From assembly GCA_020247055.1 (NCBI GenBank), contig JADCJL010000070.1, forward strand, positions 1 to 45,883: a stretch of 45,883 nt of DNA, in the 5' to 3' direction. This stretch comes from Acidobacteriaceae bacterium (GTDB lineage: Bacteria; Acidobacteriota; Terriglobia; Bryobacterales; Bryobacteraceae). A program made the position numbers and the translations under genes. The notes beneath the pieces were generated by a model. It saw nothing but the letters and a program-made list of their open reading frames with translations, was not told where the DNA came from and did not search any database. Positions 9,198 to 18,538 of the stretch are shown here, in pieces (positions within the stretch are counted from its first letter, which is position 1; every line of letters starts with the position of its first letter).

Positions 9198-11063
9198 TTA
9201 TGGCTGCTCGAGGAGGGGGAGTGGGATGGACGCGGCGGTCTCGCCGTCGAAGTAGAGTTTGAGGACGGCCCGGGCGGGGGCATCCGGCGGCACGATGAAA
9301 TTCACCTGTTGGAGACCGACCCAGCCGGGCGCGGGGCCAGCCCACAGGATGGTGGCCGGATGGCCGGAGACCGAGGCGGTGAGGCGGGTGGCGGGCTGTT
9401 CGGCGGCGGAGAGCCAGAGGCCGGTGCCGAATGCGGCGAGGATCTCGCCCGGGGAGGCGGGGGCCTGCTCGGAGACCGGGCCTCCGTAGGCGTGCAGCAG
9501 ACCGGCGACGCCGCCGGCGGCGGGTTGGACGAGGACCATGAGCCAGTTGGAGCAGTCGGCGCCGCGGGTGAGCCGGAGCGGGGTGGGCCCGAGGCGGAGC
9601 GCGTCGGGCACGACGAAGACAACGCCATCGGGACCGACGGAGAGGAGGCTGGCCGGGCCGGCGCTGGTCTCGAGGGTGAAGCCGGCGAGCGTGGCGGGCA
9701 GCGGACGGCGGAGGGCGAACACGGTGGCCGCCAGGGGGAGAGGGACCGCGACGCGGGCCAGCGCCCCGGGGACGAGGGCCGCCTGTCCGCTCAGCAGATT
9801 GACGATGCTGGTTGGCTCGAGGGGCCAGGCGGGCTCGCCGGCGTCGACCTGTGCTTCGACGATCGCGCGGCGGCGGAGGGCAAAGGCGCGCAGGCTGGCG
9901 ACGCTTTCCTCAAACATGGCGATGGTGCAGGCTCCGATGCCCCCCGGGGCACCCTCGACGCGGCAGAGCCGGACGGGATCGTCATAGACCGCCAGGCGGA
10001 TCTGCTGATAGATTCTTTCGACTTCCTGCCGCAGCCAACCGTCTTCGCCGCCGAGCGCGGCGGCCGATTGGCGCAGGGCGTCCTCGAACCGGCGCCGCCA
10101 TGCCGGGAACTGGAGGGTGCGGCGGAACAGCGTGTTCTCCGCGGTCTGTTTGAAGACCGGCCAGTTTTCGTCGGTGAAGGCGCCGTCCTGGTCCCAGACG
10201 AGGGGCAGGGCGGGGCCGCCCGCCGCGGGGCGGTAGAGATAGAAGTTATTCATGCCGTTGCTGCCGAGCAGGCCGTCCCATTCGGCGAGGACGGCCTCGG
10301 CGGCAGCGTGGGCGAGGAAGGCGGGAAGGTCGACCACCTGGCCGGCCTCGGCGAGGAACCGGGCATCGGGCGCTTCGTTGATGGTGCGGACCATGTCGAC
10401 AATGCCGGCGGCGGTGGCGGGGTCGTGGGTGCGGGTTTTGGGTTCGAACGGGAGGGGCAGGTAGGCGTCGGGATCGGGGCCACGGAATTCGAATCGGAAG
10501 GGGGGCGAGGTATAGCCGAGTTGGTAGAGGAATCCAGTGTCCTCTCCGAACCTGGTGGCGAGGAAGCGTTCGTCGATGGGTTCGACGAGCAGGTAGAGGC
10601 CCACGTATTCGTCGTTGACGTAGAGGCGGGCGTGGGCTTCACGGGAGTAGGGCAGGCCGGCGCGGCGGAAGAGGGCTTCGGCGAGCCGTTCGCGCATCAT
10701 GGAGGCGTCCTGGTTGAGGTTACGCAGGACGAGGGATTTGAGGCCGAGAAAGCGCTGGTTGGTCGCGTAGCGGGAGAAATCGAGGCCGATGCTAGGCTTG
10801 ACGGGCGAGCGGCTTTGGCTGCCGCGGGAGCGCATTCCGATGTTGGGGACGGAGACGCCGTTCCAGGCGAGGTCGCAATGATAGTAGGTGTTGTCGAGGT
10901 AGTTTTCGTGGATGGCGGCCCAGTCGGCGGGCGCGATGCGGATGCGGAGTTCCTGGAGAACGGTATCGTCGAAGAGGGCATCGAGGTCCTGGGCGGTGAG
11001 GCGGGCGAGGGGCAGGAGTGGCGCCGTCAGGATCAGGAGCCAGGAGAGAACAGGCCGGGGCAT
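9198..11063 (-). CDS. CotH kinase family secreted protein
   Basis: From ATG at 11061-11063 the product has 621 residues. This start follows a strong AAGGAGG with suitable spacing; an in-frame GTG two codons earlier overlaps that site and is less likely. After a signal peptide come the CotH hallmarks: QELRIRIAPADW, IGMRSRGSQS, SLVLRNLNQDASMMRERLAE, YVGLYLLVEPID and, around residue 290, NNFYLYR plus the catalytic-type VWDQDGAF. CotH proteins are atypical protein kinases, so phosphorylation of an exported protein is the likely activity. The last 200 residues resemble a divergent Solibacter C-terminal domain (WVGLQQVNFIVPPDAP). The phosphatase-like gene follows after three bases, giving a kinase-like plus phosphatase-like exported pair. 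Confidence 0.88.
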   Translation of the reverse strand: MPRPVLSWLLILTAPLLPLARLTAQDLDALFDDTVLQELRIRIAPADWAAIHENYLDNTYYHCDLAWNGVSVPNIGMRSRGSQSRSPVKPSIGLDFSRYATNQRFLGLKSLVLRNLNQDASMMRERLAEALFRRAGLPYSREAHARLYVNDEYVGLYLLVEPIDERFLATRFGEDTGFLYQLGYTSPPFRFEFRGPDPDAYLPLPFEPKTRTHDPATAAGIVDMVRTINEAPDARFLAEAGQVVDLPAFLAHAAAEAVLAEWDGLLGSNGMNNFYLYRPAAGGPALPLVWDQDGAFTDENWPVFKQTAENTLFRRTLQFPAWRRRFEDALRQSAAALGGEDGWLRQEVERIYQQIRLAVYDDPVRLCRVEGAPGGIGACTIAMFEESVASLRAFALRRRAIVEAQVDAGEPAWPLEPTSIVNLLSGQAALVPGALARVAVPLPLAATVFALRRPLPATLAGFTLETSAGPASLLSVGPDGVVFVVPDALRLGPTPLRLTRGADCSNWLMVLVQPAAGGVAGLLHAYGGPVSEQAPASPGEILAAFGTGLWLSAAEQPATRLTASVSGHPATILWAGPAPGWVGLQQVNFIVPPDAPARAVLKLYFDGETAASIPLPLLEQP

Positions 11064-11184
11064 GGGCACCTCCTTGCGTGGGCAGTGGTCTCGCGGGGTA
11101 GAGTCCGGACGGGGGCGGGGGTGTTACCGGGACGCGCGGCGGGCGATTCGGTATGGTAGAGGACTGGAACGGGAGGATGGCGCA

Positions 11185-12603
11185 GTGGATAAGAAGATGG
11201 GAACGGGAGGACGGCGGCAATTCCTGCGGGCGGCGTCGTCACTAGCCGCCGGGGCGGCGTTACCGGCCGTGGAGGAGCGGCCGAATATCCTCTACATCCT
11301 GACGGACCAGCAGCACTGGAACATGATGAGCTGCATGGGCAACCCGTGGGTGAAGACGCCGGCGATGGATAGCCTGGCGGCGGAGGGGGTGCGGTTCGAA
11401 CTGGCTTACGCTTCCAACCCCGTGTGCATGCCGGCGCGGACTTCGATGATGTCGGGCCGCTATCCGAGCCACTTTGCGATGCGGGACAACGGGCCGGCAC
11501 AGGTGCCGGAGAGCGCGCTGCCGCAGATGCTGGGGCACGTGTTCCGGCGGGCGGGATACCGGACGGCGTTTGGGGGCAAGACGCACTGGCCGCGCCCGAT
11601 GACAGCCGAGAGCATTGGCTTTGAGACGATTACCCGGGATGAGCGGGACGAGTTGGCGCGGCGGGCGGCGGATTTCCTGCGCGAGAAGCATACGCAGCCG
11701 TTTCTGCTGGTGGCTTCCTTCATCAATCCGCACGATATCTGCTACCTGGCGATTGATGCGTACACGAAGGCGAACCAGTTGCCGGCGATGCATCCGAAGT
11801 CGGTGGTGGAGCGGCAGCGCGTGGCGGAGGCGCTGGAGCGGCCGGCGGGGGTAGCGGAGGCGGAGTTTTGGGGGCGGTACTGTCCGCCGCTGCCGGCCAA
11901 CCACGGACCGACGAGGCAGGAGCCGGCGGCGCTGGGCAAGTATGGCAGCTTTCGGGGCTACGTCCGGAAGCACTGGAAGGAGCAGGACTGGCGGATGCAC
12001 CGGTGGGCGTACGGCCGGCTGACGGAGCGGGTGGACGCCGAGATCGGGAAGGTGCTGGCGGCGCTGCGGGAGACGGGGCTGGACCGGAAGACGGTGGTGG
12101 TGTTCGCGAGCGACCACGGAGACATGGACGCGGCGCACGGGTTTGAGCATAAGAGCCTGCCGTATGAAGAGTCGGCGCGGGTGCCGTTTGTGGTGTCGTG
12201 GAAGGGGCGGACGGCGGCGCGGGTGGACCGGCGGCATTTGGTGTCGTCGTGCGTGGATCTGATGCCGACGCTGTGCGACTACGCGGGGATTACGCCGCCG
12301 GCGGGGCTGCCGGGGCGGAGCGTGCGGCCGCTGGTGGAGCGGGGCCGGGCGGCGGGTTGGCGGGAGGAGGTGGCGATTGAGTGCGGGGATTCGCGGACGA
12401 TCCGGAGCCGGCGGTATAAGTATTCGGTATTTGCGGGCGGGGAGCCGCGGGAGATGCTGATTGACCTGGAGCGGGACCCGGGGGAGATGCGGAATCTGGC
12501 GGGGGAGGCGCGGTTTGCCGGGGTGCTGGCCGACCACCGGCGGCGGCTGCGGGCGCGGGTGGAGGAGTTGGGGGATGAGTTTGGGCGGGAGTTAGTGGGT
12601 TGA
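11185..12603 (+). CDS. Cysteine-type sulfatase, Tat-exported
   Basis: I place the start at GTG 11185, eight bases after GGGAGG (11171-11176); this gives 472 residues. Positions 9-25 (GGRRQFLRAASSLAAG) form a twin-arginine signal. The sulfatase fold follows: PNILYILTDQQH with a metal-binding Asp at 41, and the maturation motif CMPAR at 81-85, whose Cys is converted to formylglycine. FASDHGDMD and HGFEHKSLPYEES lie in the middle, and a C-terminal sub-domain completes it. It hydrolyses sulfate esters, perhaps on sulfated glycans, in the periplasm. No formylglycine-generating enzyme is seen in the window, so maturation must come from elsewhere. It heads a plus-strand series with the propeller-like protein, receptor and RraA-like protein. 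Confidence 0.92.
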   Translation: MDKKMGTGGRRQFLRAASSLAAGAALPAVEERPNILYILTDQQHWNMMSCMGNPWVKTPAMDSLAAEGVRFELAYASNPVCMPARTSMMSGRYPSHFAMRDNGPAQVPESALPQMLGHVFRRAGYRTAFGGKTHWPRPMTAESIGFETITRDERDELARRAADFLREKHTQPFLLVASFINPHDICYLAIDAYTKANQLPAMHPKSVVERQRVAEALERPAGVAEAEFWGRYCPPLPANHGPTRQEPAALGKYGSFRGYVRKHWKEQDWRMHRWAYGRLTERVDAEIGKVLAALRETGLDRKTVVVFASDHGDMDAAHGFEHKSLPYEESARVPFVVSWKGRTAARVDRRHLVSSCVDLMPTLCDYAGITPPAGLPGRSVRPLVERGRAAGWREEVAIECGDSRTIRSRRYKYSVFAGGEPREMLIDLERDPGEMRNLAGEARFAGVLADHRRRLRARVEELGDEFGRELVG

Positions 12604-12643
12604 GGGAGTAACCTTTGGGCGAAACGGAACATCCTTTCTAGAG

Positions 12644-12660
12644 CCGGCGAAGATCGCCGG
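12644..12660 (+). terminator. Short hairpin between sulfatase and next gene
   Basis: CCGGCGA (12644-12650), AGA, TCGCCGG (12654-12660) form a perfect seven-base stem in the 72-base gap after the sulfatase. There is no T run. It could attenuate transcription or protect mRNA ends. Confidence 0.35.
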
Positions 12661-12675
12661 AAGTCGAGGTCCCCG

Positions 12676-13824
12676 TTGCTTTCTCGTCTGTTGCTCAAGG
12701 TAATTGTTTGTGGCCTGCCGTTCGGGGTGGGATACGCGCAGAGCGTTCTGGTGCGGGCTGCCGCGCCGGTCTCCTACCCGGTGCCCATCGTGGACGGGAA
12801 CAGCCCCGGGGTTTGGGTGGACGGGATGCTGCGGGTGTACACGTCGACGGGCGACCCGCTGGCGATGATGGGTCCGAACCTGTTTCAGTTGTGGCAGACG
12901 GAGTCGCCGGAGGTTTTGCCGCGGGATCACTACCCGCTTTGGATCGAGTCGGTGTGGCGGGACGAGGACGGGACGATTTACGGTTGGTATCACCACGAAC
13001 CGGGGAGCGTTTGCAGTAGTGCAAAGCTGACGGCGCCGAAGATTGGCGCGGTGGTTTCCGAGGATGGGGGGCACACGTTTCGGGATCTCGGCATTGTGCT
13101 CGCAACGGGGTATGCGATGAACTGTAAGGCGGCGAACGGATTTTTCGCGGGGGGGCACGGGGATTTTTCGGTGATTGCGGACCGGGAGCACCAATACTTT
13201 TACTTCTTGTTTGGTAACTATAGCGGTCCGGTGGCGGAGCAGGGGGTGGTGATGGCGCGGATGGCGTTTGCGGACCGGCGGGATCCGGTGGGTGCGGTGT
13301 ATAAGTACCACGCGGGGGAGTGGCTCGAGCCGGGGGTAGGCGGGCGGGTGACGCCGATCTTTCCGGCGGTACGCTCCTGGGAGGGGAGCGTTACGGATGC
13401 GTTTTGGGGCCCGTCGGTGCACTGGAACAAGCACCTGGAGGCGTATGTGATGGTGCTGAACCGGTCCTGCTGTAAGTCGGGCTGGCCGCAGGAGGGGATC
13501 TATCTTTCCGATAACGACGATCTGAGCGATCCGCAGGGTTGGCGGCGGCCGGTGAAGATTCTGGACGCCAAGGCGATTGGATTTGCGCCGGGTTACTATC
13601 CGCAGGTGGTGGGGACGGAAGAGGGAGAGACGGACAGTCTGGTGGGGGAGAAGGCGCGTTTGTATGTGAAGGGTGTTTCGAAGTGGGAGATTGTGTTTAT
13701 CCGGGAGGAGGAGACGCCGGCGCCGCCGCCGGGGCCGCCCGATGATGATGACGATGTGGAGCCGGATTTGGACCCTGGCGCTCCGCGGATGGTGGTGCTG
13801 CCGCGGCGCGGGGCAGGCAAGTAG
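12676..13824 (+). CDS. Secreted beta-propeller-like (glycosidase-like) protein, unknown
   Basis: The product is 382 residues from TTG at 12676; no ATG fits the signal peptide (LLLKVIVCGLPFGVGYAQS). The mature part has blade-like units with Asp-rich turns: GVWVDGMLRVYTSTGD, WIESVWRDEDGTIYGWYHHE, IGAVVSEDGGHTFRDLGI, GGHGDFSVIADREHQYFYF and WGPSVHWNKHLEAYVMVLNR. The pattern resembles five-bladed glycoside-hydrolase or sialidase-like propellers, but I cannot name a family. The tail has a proline stretch and DDDDD before a basic end. Its position between a sulfatase and a TonB-dependent receptor suggests a role in handling the same extracellular substrate. Confidence 0.75.
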   Translation: MLSRLLLKVIVCGLPFGVGYAQSVLVRAAAPVSYPVPIVDGNSPGVWVDGMLRVYTSTGDPLAMMGPNLFQLWQTESPEVLPRDHYPLWIESVWRDEDGTIYGWYHHEPGSVCSSAKLTAPKIGAVVSEDGGHTFRDLGIVLATGYAMNCKAANGFFAGGHGDFSVIADREHQYFYFLFGNYSGPVAEQGVVMARMAFADRRDPVGAVYKYHAGEWLEPGVGGRVTPIFPAVRSWEGSVTDAFWGPSVHWNKHLEAYVMVLNRSCCKSGWPQEGIYLSDNDDLSDPQGWRRPVKILDAKAIGFAPGYYPQVVGTEEGETDSLVGEKARLYVKGVSKWEIVFIREEETPAPPPGPPDDDDDVEPDLDPGAPRMVVLPRRGAGK

Positions 13825-13883
13825 CGGGGCGGGGGACGATTGACACCAGTAAGAGCGGGTGATACCGTGCGCAGGACTCTGCC

Positions 13884-16800
13884 ATGCGTATTGCTACCGC
13901 TTTCCGTATTCTCCTGTTACTTGGCGCGATCGCCGGGCTTGCCGGGGCGCAAACCGCTTCCACCCAGATTCTGGGCCTGATTACGGACTCGACGGGTGCC
14001 GTGGTGCCAAATGCCACGGTGACGGCGCGGCGCGTCGAGACCGGCGATGTGCGCACAACGCGGTCGAACGAGACCGGTAACTACATTTTCCCGCTGGTTG
14101 ACTCGGGCACTTACGAGGTAAGCTGCGCGGCGACGGGCTTCAAGACGGAGTTACGGCGCGGGGTGACGCTCGAACTCAACCAGAAGGGCCGGATCGACTT
14201 TCAGCTGCAGGTGGGCCAGCAGGCGGAGACGATTGAGGTAACCTCGGCCGCGCCGCTGCTCAAAACCGAAGACGCGACGCTCGGCTCGGTGGTGGACAAC
14301 CGGAAGATCGTCGAGCTGCCGCTGAACGGGCGGAATTTCGCGCAGGCCGCGACGCTGATGCCGGGGGTGGTTTACGGCACGGCGCGGATGGGCATTGACG
14401 GGCAGCAGACGATCGGCACGCGGGCGATGCCGGGGCAGATGGTGGGCATATCGGCCAACGGGCAGCGGGACGCGAACCAGAACATCACGCTGGACGGCGT
14501 GTCGGCAACCGACGGATTCAAGTCGGCGATGCTGTTTGTGCCTTCGATTGAGGCGATTGAGGAGTTCAAGATTCAGAGTGCGGTGTATTCGGCCGAGTAC
14601 GGGATGAACAGCGGGGCGCAGGCCAACGTGTCGATCAAGAGCGGGACGAACCTGTGGCACGGCACGGCGTTTGAGTTTCTGCGCAACAATGCGCTCGATG
14701 CGCGGGGATTTTTTCTGGCGCCGAATCAGGCGAAGAACAAGCTGCGCCGGAATCAGTTTGGCGGGGTGGTGTCGGGGCCGATCCGCAAGGATTACACGTT
14801 TTTCCTTTTCAACTACGAGGGGCGGCGGGAGCGGCGGGGGACGCCTTCGCGGACGACGGTTCCAACGCCGGCGATGCGGAGCGGGGACCTTTCCGAGATT
14901 CTGATTCCGGGCAACCGATGGTATCCGCGGGACGCCAATCCAGCGGCGACGCGGGCCATCCGGCTGCCGGGGGATAACCTGCCGTTCCCGGGCAACATCA
15001 TCCCCCGGAGCCTGCTGAACCCGGTTTCGCAGAACATTTTGACGGCGAAGAAGGGTTCGCCGCTGCCGGAGGGCGGCTTCATGCCGCTGCCGAATTTCGA
15101 TGCCGAGGCGAGGGCGGCGGGGTCGGTGCTGAACCTGACGGGAACCAACGATCAGGAGTTGGGCTCCAATCAGGTGCTGACGCGGATCGACCACCGGTTT
15201 GGCGACAATCACCGGATCTTCGGCCGGTATGTGCTGGTGCCTTCGCGGTGGCTGAACAATCCTCTGCTGCGAGTGAGTCAGTTTACGAGCGAGTTCCGGG
15301 CGCAGAACCTGGGAGTGGGGTACAACTGGATGATCAGTCCGCGAGTGTTCAACGACCTCCGGGTGGGCTACAACCGGATCCGGGCCAACCAGGTGGCGTT
15401 TCAGACAGGTACGGATTTTACGCACCGGGATCTGGGGCTGGACCTGCGGGTGAGCGGGGACGGCAATCGCACGCTAACGCCGCGCGAGGAGGGGCTGCCG
15501 AACATCAGCATCACGGCGTTTGCGGGGATTGGATCGGGGAACGTGACGTTCAACACGAACGAGACGTCGGAGGTGGCCGATTCGATGTCGGTGAACCGGG
15601 GCAAACATAACTTCAAGTTCGGCGGGCAGTGGCGGTGGAGTCCGGTGGTGAACGAGGCGTCGAACCTGCCGCGGGGGCAGATTACCTTCTCGCCGGACAT
15701 CAACGGGGTGCCGGATGCGATGGCCGCGTTTTTGTTGGGGATTCCGCTGAATGCGAACTCGGCCGAGGGTGTGCCGACCAACGACATGCACCAGAACAAG
15801 TTTGGCCTGTACTGGCTTGACGACTACAAGGCAACCGCGCGGCTGACCATCAACTACGGCGTGCGCTATGACTGGTACGGCGCGGTGACGGACGCCAACG
15901 GGCGGATCCGGAACCTATCGTTCGCGGGGCGCGACATGCGGACCGTGAATGGGGTGGCCTATCCGATGCTGGTGCCGAATCCGCTCGACAAAGGCGCGCT
16001 TTACGACATCAACGCCCGGCAGATCATGCCCCGCCTCGGGATTGTCTACCGGTTTGGGGAACGCACGGTGCTGCGCATGGGCTCCGGGTTGTTCTATTCG
16101 CCGCAGCAGACCAACAATTTCAATATTCTGGGGTTGAATCCGCCGTTCTCCGGTTCGACCGTGTTCCAGAACGACCGGACGCGGCCGACGGCGACCATTC
16201 AGAACCCGTTTCTCGGCTCGCCCGTAGGCGCGGGGCCGGCCGCGCTGGTGATGCTGGGGTTCACGAAGGCCGACCGGGACAACCGGTCCATGTATCTGAA
16301 CAATAAGATCTGGCAGTGGACGACGGAGATTGAGCGCAGTTTCGGGCAGAACTTCGTGACGGGCATTGCCTACGTCGGCAGCGCGGGGTCGCACCTCGAT
16401 ATGCCGGTGCAGAACTGGAACAATCCGGATCCTGGTTTGGGGGCCGTGCAGAACCGGCGGCCGGTGCCTTTCTACGTGGATTCGCGGACACCTGGGCAGT
16501 TGCTGGCGCTGGGGACGGTGCGGCGATTGGAGTCCTGGACCAACTCGAACTACCATGCGCTGCAGATGCGGGCCGAGAAGCGGTATGCCAAGGGTTTGAC
16601 GTTCAACGCGAGTTTCAACTTTCAGAAGGCGATGTACATCGGTTACGGCGTGAACGAGGGTGGGCCGTACGGCAACAGCTTCACGCAGGACCCGCGGGAC
16701 CGGCTGGCGGATTACGGGCGGTCGCAGATTGATCAGCGCTTCCGGTTGGTGTTTTCGCATATCTGGGAGATCCCGTGGCTGCGGAATGCCAAGGGTCCGG

Positions 16801-17303
16801 CGGGTTGGGTGTTGGGGGGCTGGGCGGTGAACGGCATTGTTCAATTGACCTCGGGGCTGCCGGTTACGGTGGCGCAGAACGGGGATGCGCAGAACACGGG
16901 ACCGTCGTCGTTTCAGCGGCCGCACGTGGCGGCGGGCAAGAGCGTAGGGCGGGTGTGGGAGAACCGGACGATCGACCGGTGGTTCGACACGTCGGCGTTT
17001 GTGCGGTCGAAATGCGATGGGTGCGCGGGCGAGGGGATTTACCTGGGGCCGAAGGGGTATGGCAACGCCGGGGTGTCGCTGTTTGATGCACCGGGGCAGA
17101 AGACGTGGGACTTTGCGCTGTTCAAAGAGTTTCGTCCGCGGGAGGGGCACCGGATTCAACTGCGCTGGGAGGCGTTCAATTTTACGAACACGCCGCAGTT
17201 CGCGGCGCCTTCGCGGACGCTGGGGGCGGCCGATTTCGGGCGGATCAATGGGACGGTGGTGAACAACCGGGAGATGCAGTTGGGGTTGAAGTACCTGTTT
17301 TAA
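13884..17303 (+). CDS. Oar-type TonB-dependent outer-membrane receptor
   Basis: The 1139-residue product has a signal peptide (1-22) and a carboxypeptidase-regulatory-like domain (about 26-112, GLITDSTGAVVPNATVTARR). A plug follows ([52 protein letters not shown]), then a long beta-barrel ending in QLGLKYLF with terminal Phe. Oar-like receptors import large or complex substrates across the outer membrane using TonB energy. AGGA at about 13873 serves as ribosome-binding site. Unlike the paralogue at 4021-7274 this gene is intact. It lies between the propeller-like protein and an RraA-like protein in the same direction, so these may share a function. Confidence 0.93.
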   Translation: MRIATAFRILLLLGAIAGLAGAQTASTQILGLITDSTGAVVPNATVTARRVETGDVRTTRSNETGNYIFPLVDSGTYEVSCAATGFKTELRRGVTLELNQKGRIDFQLQVGQQAETIEVTSAAPLLKTEDATLGSVVDNRKIVELPLNGRNFAQAATLMPGVVYGTARMGIDGQQTIGTRAMPGQMVGISANGQRDANQNITLDGVSATDGFKSAMLFVPSIEAIEEFKIQSAVYSAEYGMNSGAQANVSIKSGTNLWHGTAFEFLRNNALDARGFFLAPNQAKNKLRRNQFGGVVSGPIRKDYTFFLFNYEGRRERRGTPSRTTVPTPAMRSGDLSEILIPGNRWYPRDANPAATRAIRLPGDNLPFPGNIIPRSLLNPVSQNILTAKKGSPLPEGGFMPLPNFDAEARAAGSVLNLTGTNDQELGSNQVLTRIDHRFGDNHRIFGRYVLVPSRWLNNPLLRVSQFTSEFRAQNLGVGYNWMISPRVFNDLRVGYNRIRANQVAFQTGTDFTHRDLGLDLRVSGDGNRTLTPREEGLPNISITAFAGIGSGNVTFNTNETSEVADSMSVNRGKHNFKFGGQWRWSPVVNEASNLPRGQITFSPDINGVPDAMAAFLLGIPLNANSAEGVPTNDMHQNKFGLYWLDDYKATARLTINYGVRYDWYGAVTDANGRIRNLSFAGRDMRTVNGVAYPMLVPNPLDKGALYDINARQIMPRLGIVYRFGERTVLRMGSGLFYSPQQTNNFNILGLNPPFSGSTVFQNDRTRPTATIQNPFLGSPVGAGPAALVMLGFTKADRDNRSMYLNNKIWQWTTEIERSFGQNFVTGIAYVGSAGSHLDMPVQNWNNPDPGLGAVQNRRPVPFYVDSRTPGQLLALGTVRRLESWTNSNYHALQMRAEKRYAKGLTFNASFNFQKAMYIGYGVNEGGPYGNSFTQDPRDRLADYGRSQIDQRFRLVFSHIWEIPWLRNAKGPAGWVLGGWAVNGIVQLTSGLPVTVAQNGDAQNTGPSSFQRPHVAAGKSVGRVWENRTIDRWFDTSAFVRSKCDGCAGEGIYLGPKGYGNAGVSLFDAPGQKTWDFALFKEFRPREGHRIQLRWEAFNFTNTPQFAAPSRTLGAADFGRINGTVVNNREMQLGLKYLF

Positions 17304-17321
17304 GGGGTGGGGTGAGACGGA

Positions 17322-17327
17322 TACAAT
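17322..17327 (+). promoter_or_regulatory. -10 element TACAAT before the RraA-like gene
   Basis: TACAAT lies nine bases before ATG 17337, so the mRNA would have a leader of only two or three bases. No -35 box is obvious. It gives the RraA-like gene its own promoter within the cluster. Confidence 0.45.
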
Positions 17328-17336
17328 AGGGCCAGT

Positions 17337-18083
17337 ATGGTTTCCCGCTACAAAATACTGATTGTCTCGGCCGGGCTTTGCGGCCTGCTGGGTCTGGGTT
17401 TTCAAGCCGCGCAGAAGGCTCCGGCGAAGGATCCGCTGCTGGCGGGCTACGAGGTGGCCACGGTGGCCGCGGTGGCCGACGCGGTGGACCAGATTACGGG
17501 CCAGCGGGGGTATATGTCGCACGACATGCGTCCCAGGACGGTGACGGCGCGGGTGGTGGGCCGGGCGGTGACCGCCTATCTCGAACCGGCGACGCCGGAG
17601 AAGGCGACGCCGGCGCTGTCGACGGCGCAGTCGACGGCGATGATCGATAACGCGAACCCGGGCGAAGTGGGGATTATCGTGATCAAAGATGGTCTGGATG
17701 TAGCAGGGATTGGCGGCCTGATGGCGACGGCGGCCAAGGTGCGGGGCATGGCGGGGGTGGTGGTCGATGGCGGGGTACGGGACATCAAAGAGGTGCGGAG
17801 TCTGGGCTTCCCGATCTACGGGCGAAGCGTGGTGCCTTCGTCGACGGTGAGCCGTTACGCCGGGGTGTCGCGGAACGTGCCGGTGCAGTGCGGGGGGGTA
17901 GAGGTGAAGCCGGGCGACATCATCGTGGCGGACGAGGACGGGGTGGTGCGGGTGCCGCAGGCGCGAGCGGCGGAGGTTTTGCAGCGGGCGCGGGAGATCG
18001 ACGAGCGGGAGACGAAGATGTTGCCGTTTATCCGGCAGCATAAGGCGTTGAGCAAGGCGGTGGCCGTCTTCAATCGAATTTAG
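17337..18083 (+). CDS. Exported RraA-like / HMG-CHA aldolase family protein
   Basis: The product has 248 residues. Residues 40-240 match the RraA/4-hydroxy-4-methyl-2-oxoglutarate aldolase fold: VADAVDQI, IIVIKDGLDVAGIGGLMATA (113-132) and VVVDGGVRD with Arg148-Asp149, the metal and pyruvyl-binding pair, then PGDIIVADEDGVVRVP. Family members cleave or decarboxylate oxaloacetate-like acids, or act as RNase E regulators. This one carries an N-terminal hydrophobic signal (about 6-24), which points to the periplasm and away from RNase regulation. In the usual GELMAT/GDLMAT segment the acidic residue is Gly here. A metabolic role on products imported by the adjacent receptor is possible. Confidence 0.85.
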   Translation: MVSRYKILIVSAGLCGLLGLGFQAAQKAPAKDPLLAGYEVATVAAVADAVDQITGQRGYMSHDMRPRTVTARVVGRAVTAYLEPATPEKATPALSTAQSTAMIDNANPGEVGIIVIKDGLDVAGIGGLMATAAKVRGMAGVVVDGGVRDIKEVRSLGFPIYGRSVVPSSTVSRYAGVSRNVPVQCGGVEVKPGDIIVADEDGVVRVPQARAAEVLQRAREIDERETKMLPFIRQHKALSKAVAVFNRI

Positions 18084-18190
18084 GGGAAAAGGGGCGCTAA
18101 TTGGAAAGAATTTTGCCTTAGTTGCCTTAGGGTTTAATTTTGACGGGCGGCGGATACACCCGCGGGCGGGTATCGCCGATAGAAGATTGT

Positions 18191-18538
18191 ATGAGGAACA
18201 GGCGTTTCGAGCCTAGATTAATGTGCGCGGACCTGATTGAGGTTCGCTGGAACGATGCTTCCGGCCGTCCGGAAAGCTGTGTGGCCAACCTCGAAGACAT
18301 ATCTGCCTCCGGCGTATGTCTGCAGATAGAGGTAGATATTCCTCTGAACACGAAGATCACCATGAGCGGCCCGAAGGGCGATTACGTGGGACAGGTCCGG
18401 TATTGTGTTTACCGGGAGATCGGGTTCTTTGTGGGAATTCATTTTGACGCGGGCAGCAAGTGGTCCCGCCGCCATTTCAAGCCGATGCATTTGTTTGATC
18501 CGCAGCGACTCGTTCCGGCCAACGGGCCGGAGCGGTAG
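18191..18538 (+). CDS. PilZ domain protein
   Basis: From ATG at 18191 the product has 115 residues and is a single PilZ domain. RRFEPR near the N-terminus supplies the Arg pair, and LEDISASGVCLQ supplies the (D/N)xSxxG half of the cyclic-di-GMP site. VGQVRYCVYREIGFFVGIHF completes the barrel. It probably binds c-di-GMP and signals to motility, polysaccharide or secretion machinery. An earlier TTG (18140) would add residues unlike PilZ proteins. TAGAAG lies five bases before the ATG and could be a -10 of a leaderless start. Upstream TTGCCTTAG occurs twice (about 18113-18130). Confidence 0.85.
   Translation: MRNRRFEPRLMCADLIEVRWNDASGRPESCVANLEDISASGVCLQIEVDIPLNTKITMSGPKGDYVGQVRYCVYREIGFFVGIHFDAGSKWSRRHFKPMHLFDPQRLVPANGPER

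Noticed and set aside
7332-11159. A 1275-codon plus-strand open frame
   Set aside because: It is antisense to the phosphatase-like and CotH genes, which have full domain motifs. The frame is a Gly/Glu/Ala-rich product of GC-rich codons and has no family signature.
13840-13868. TTGACA-17-TACCGT promoter for the receptor gene
   Set aside because: The start point would fall on the AGGA ribosome-binding site, leaving it outside the mRNA, and the -10 is weak.
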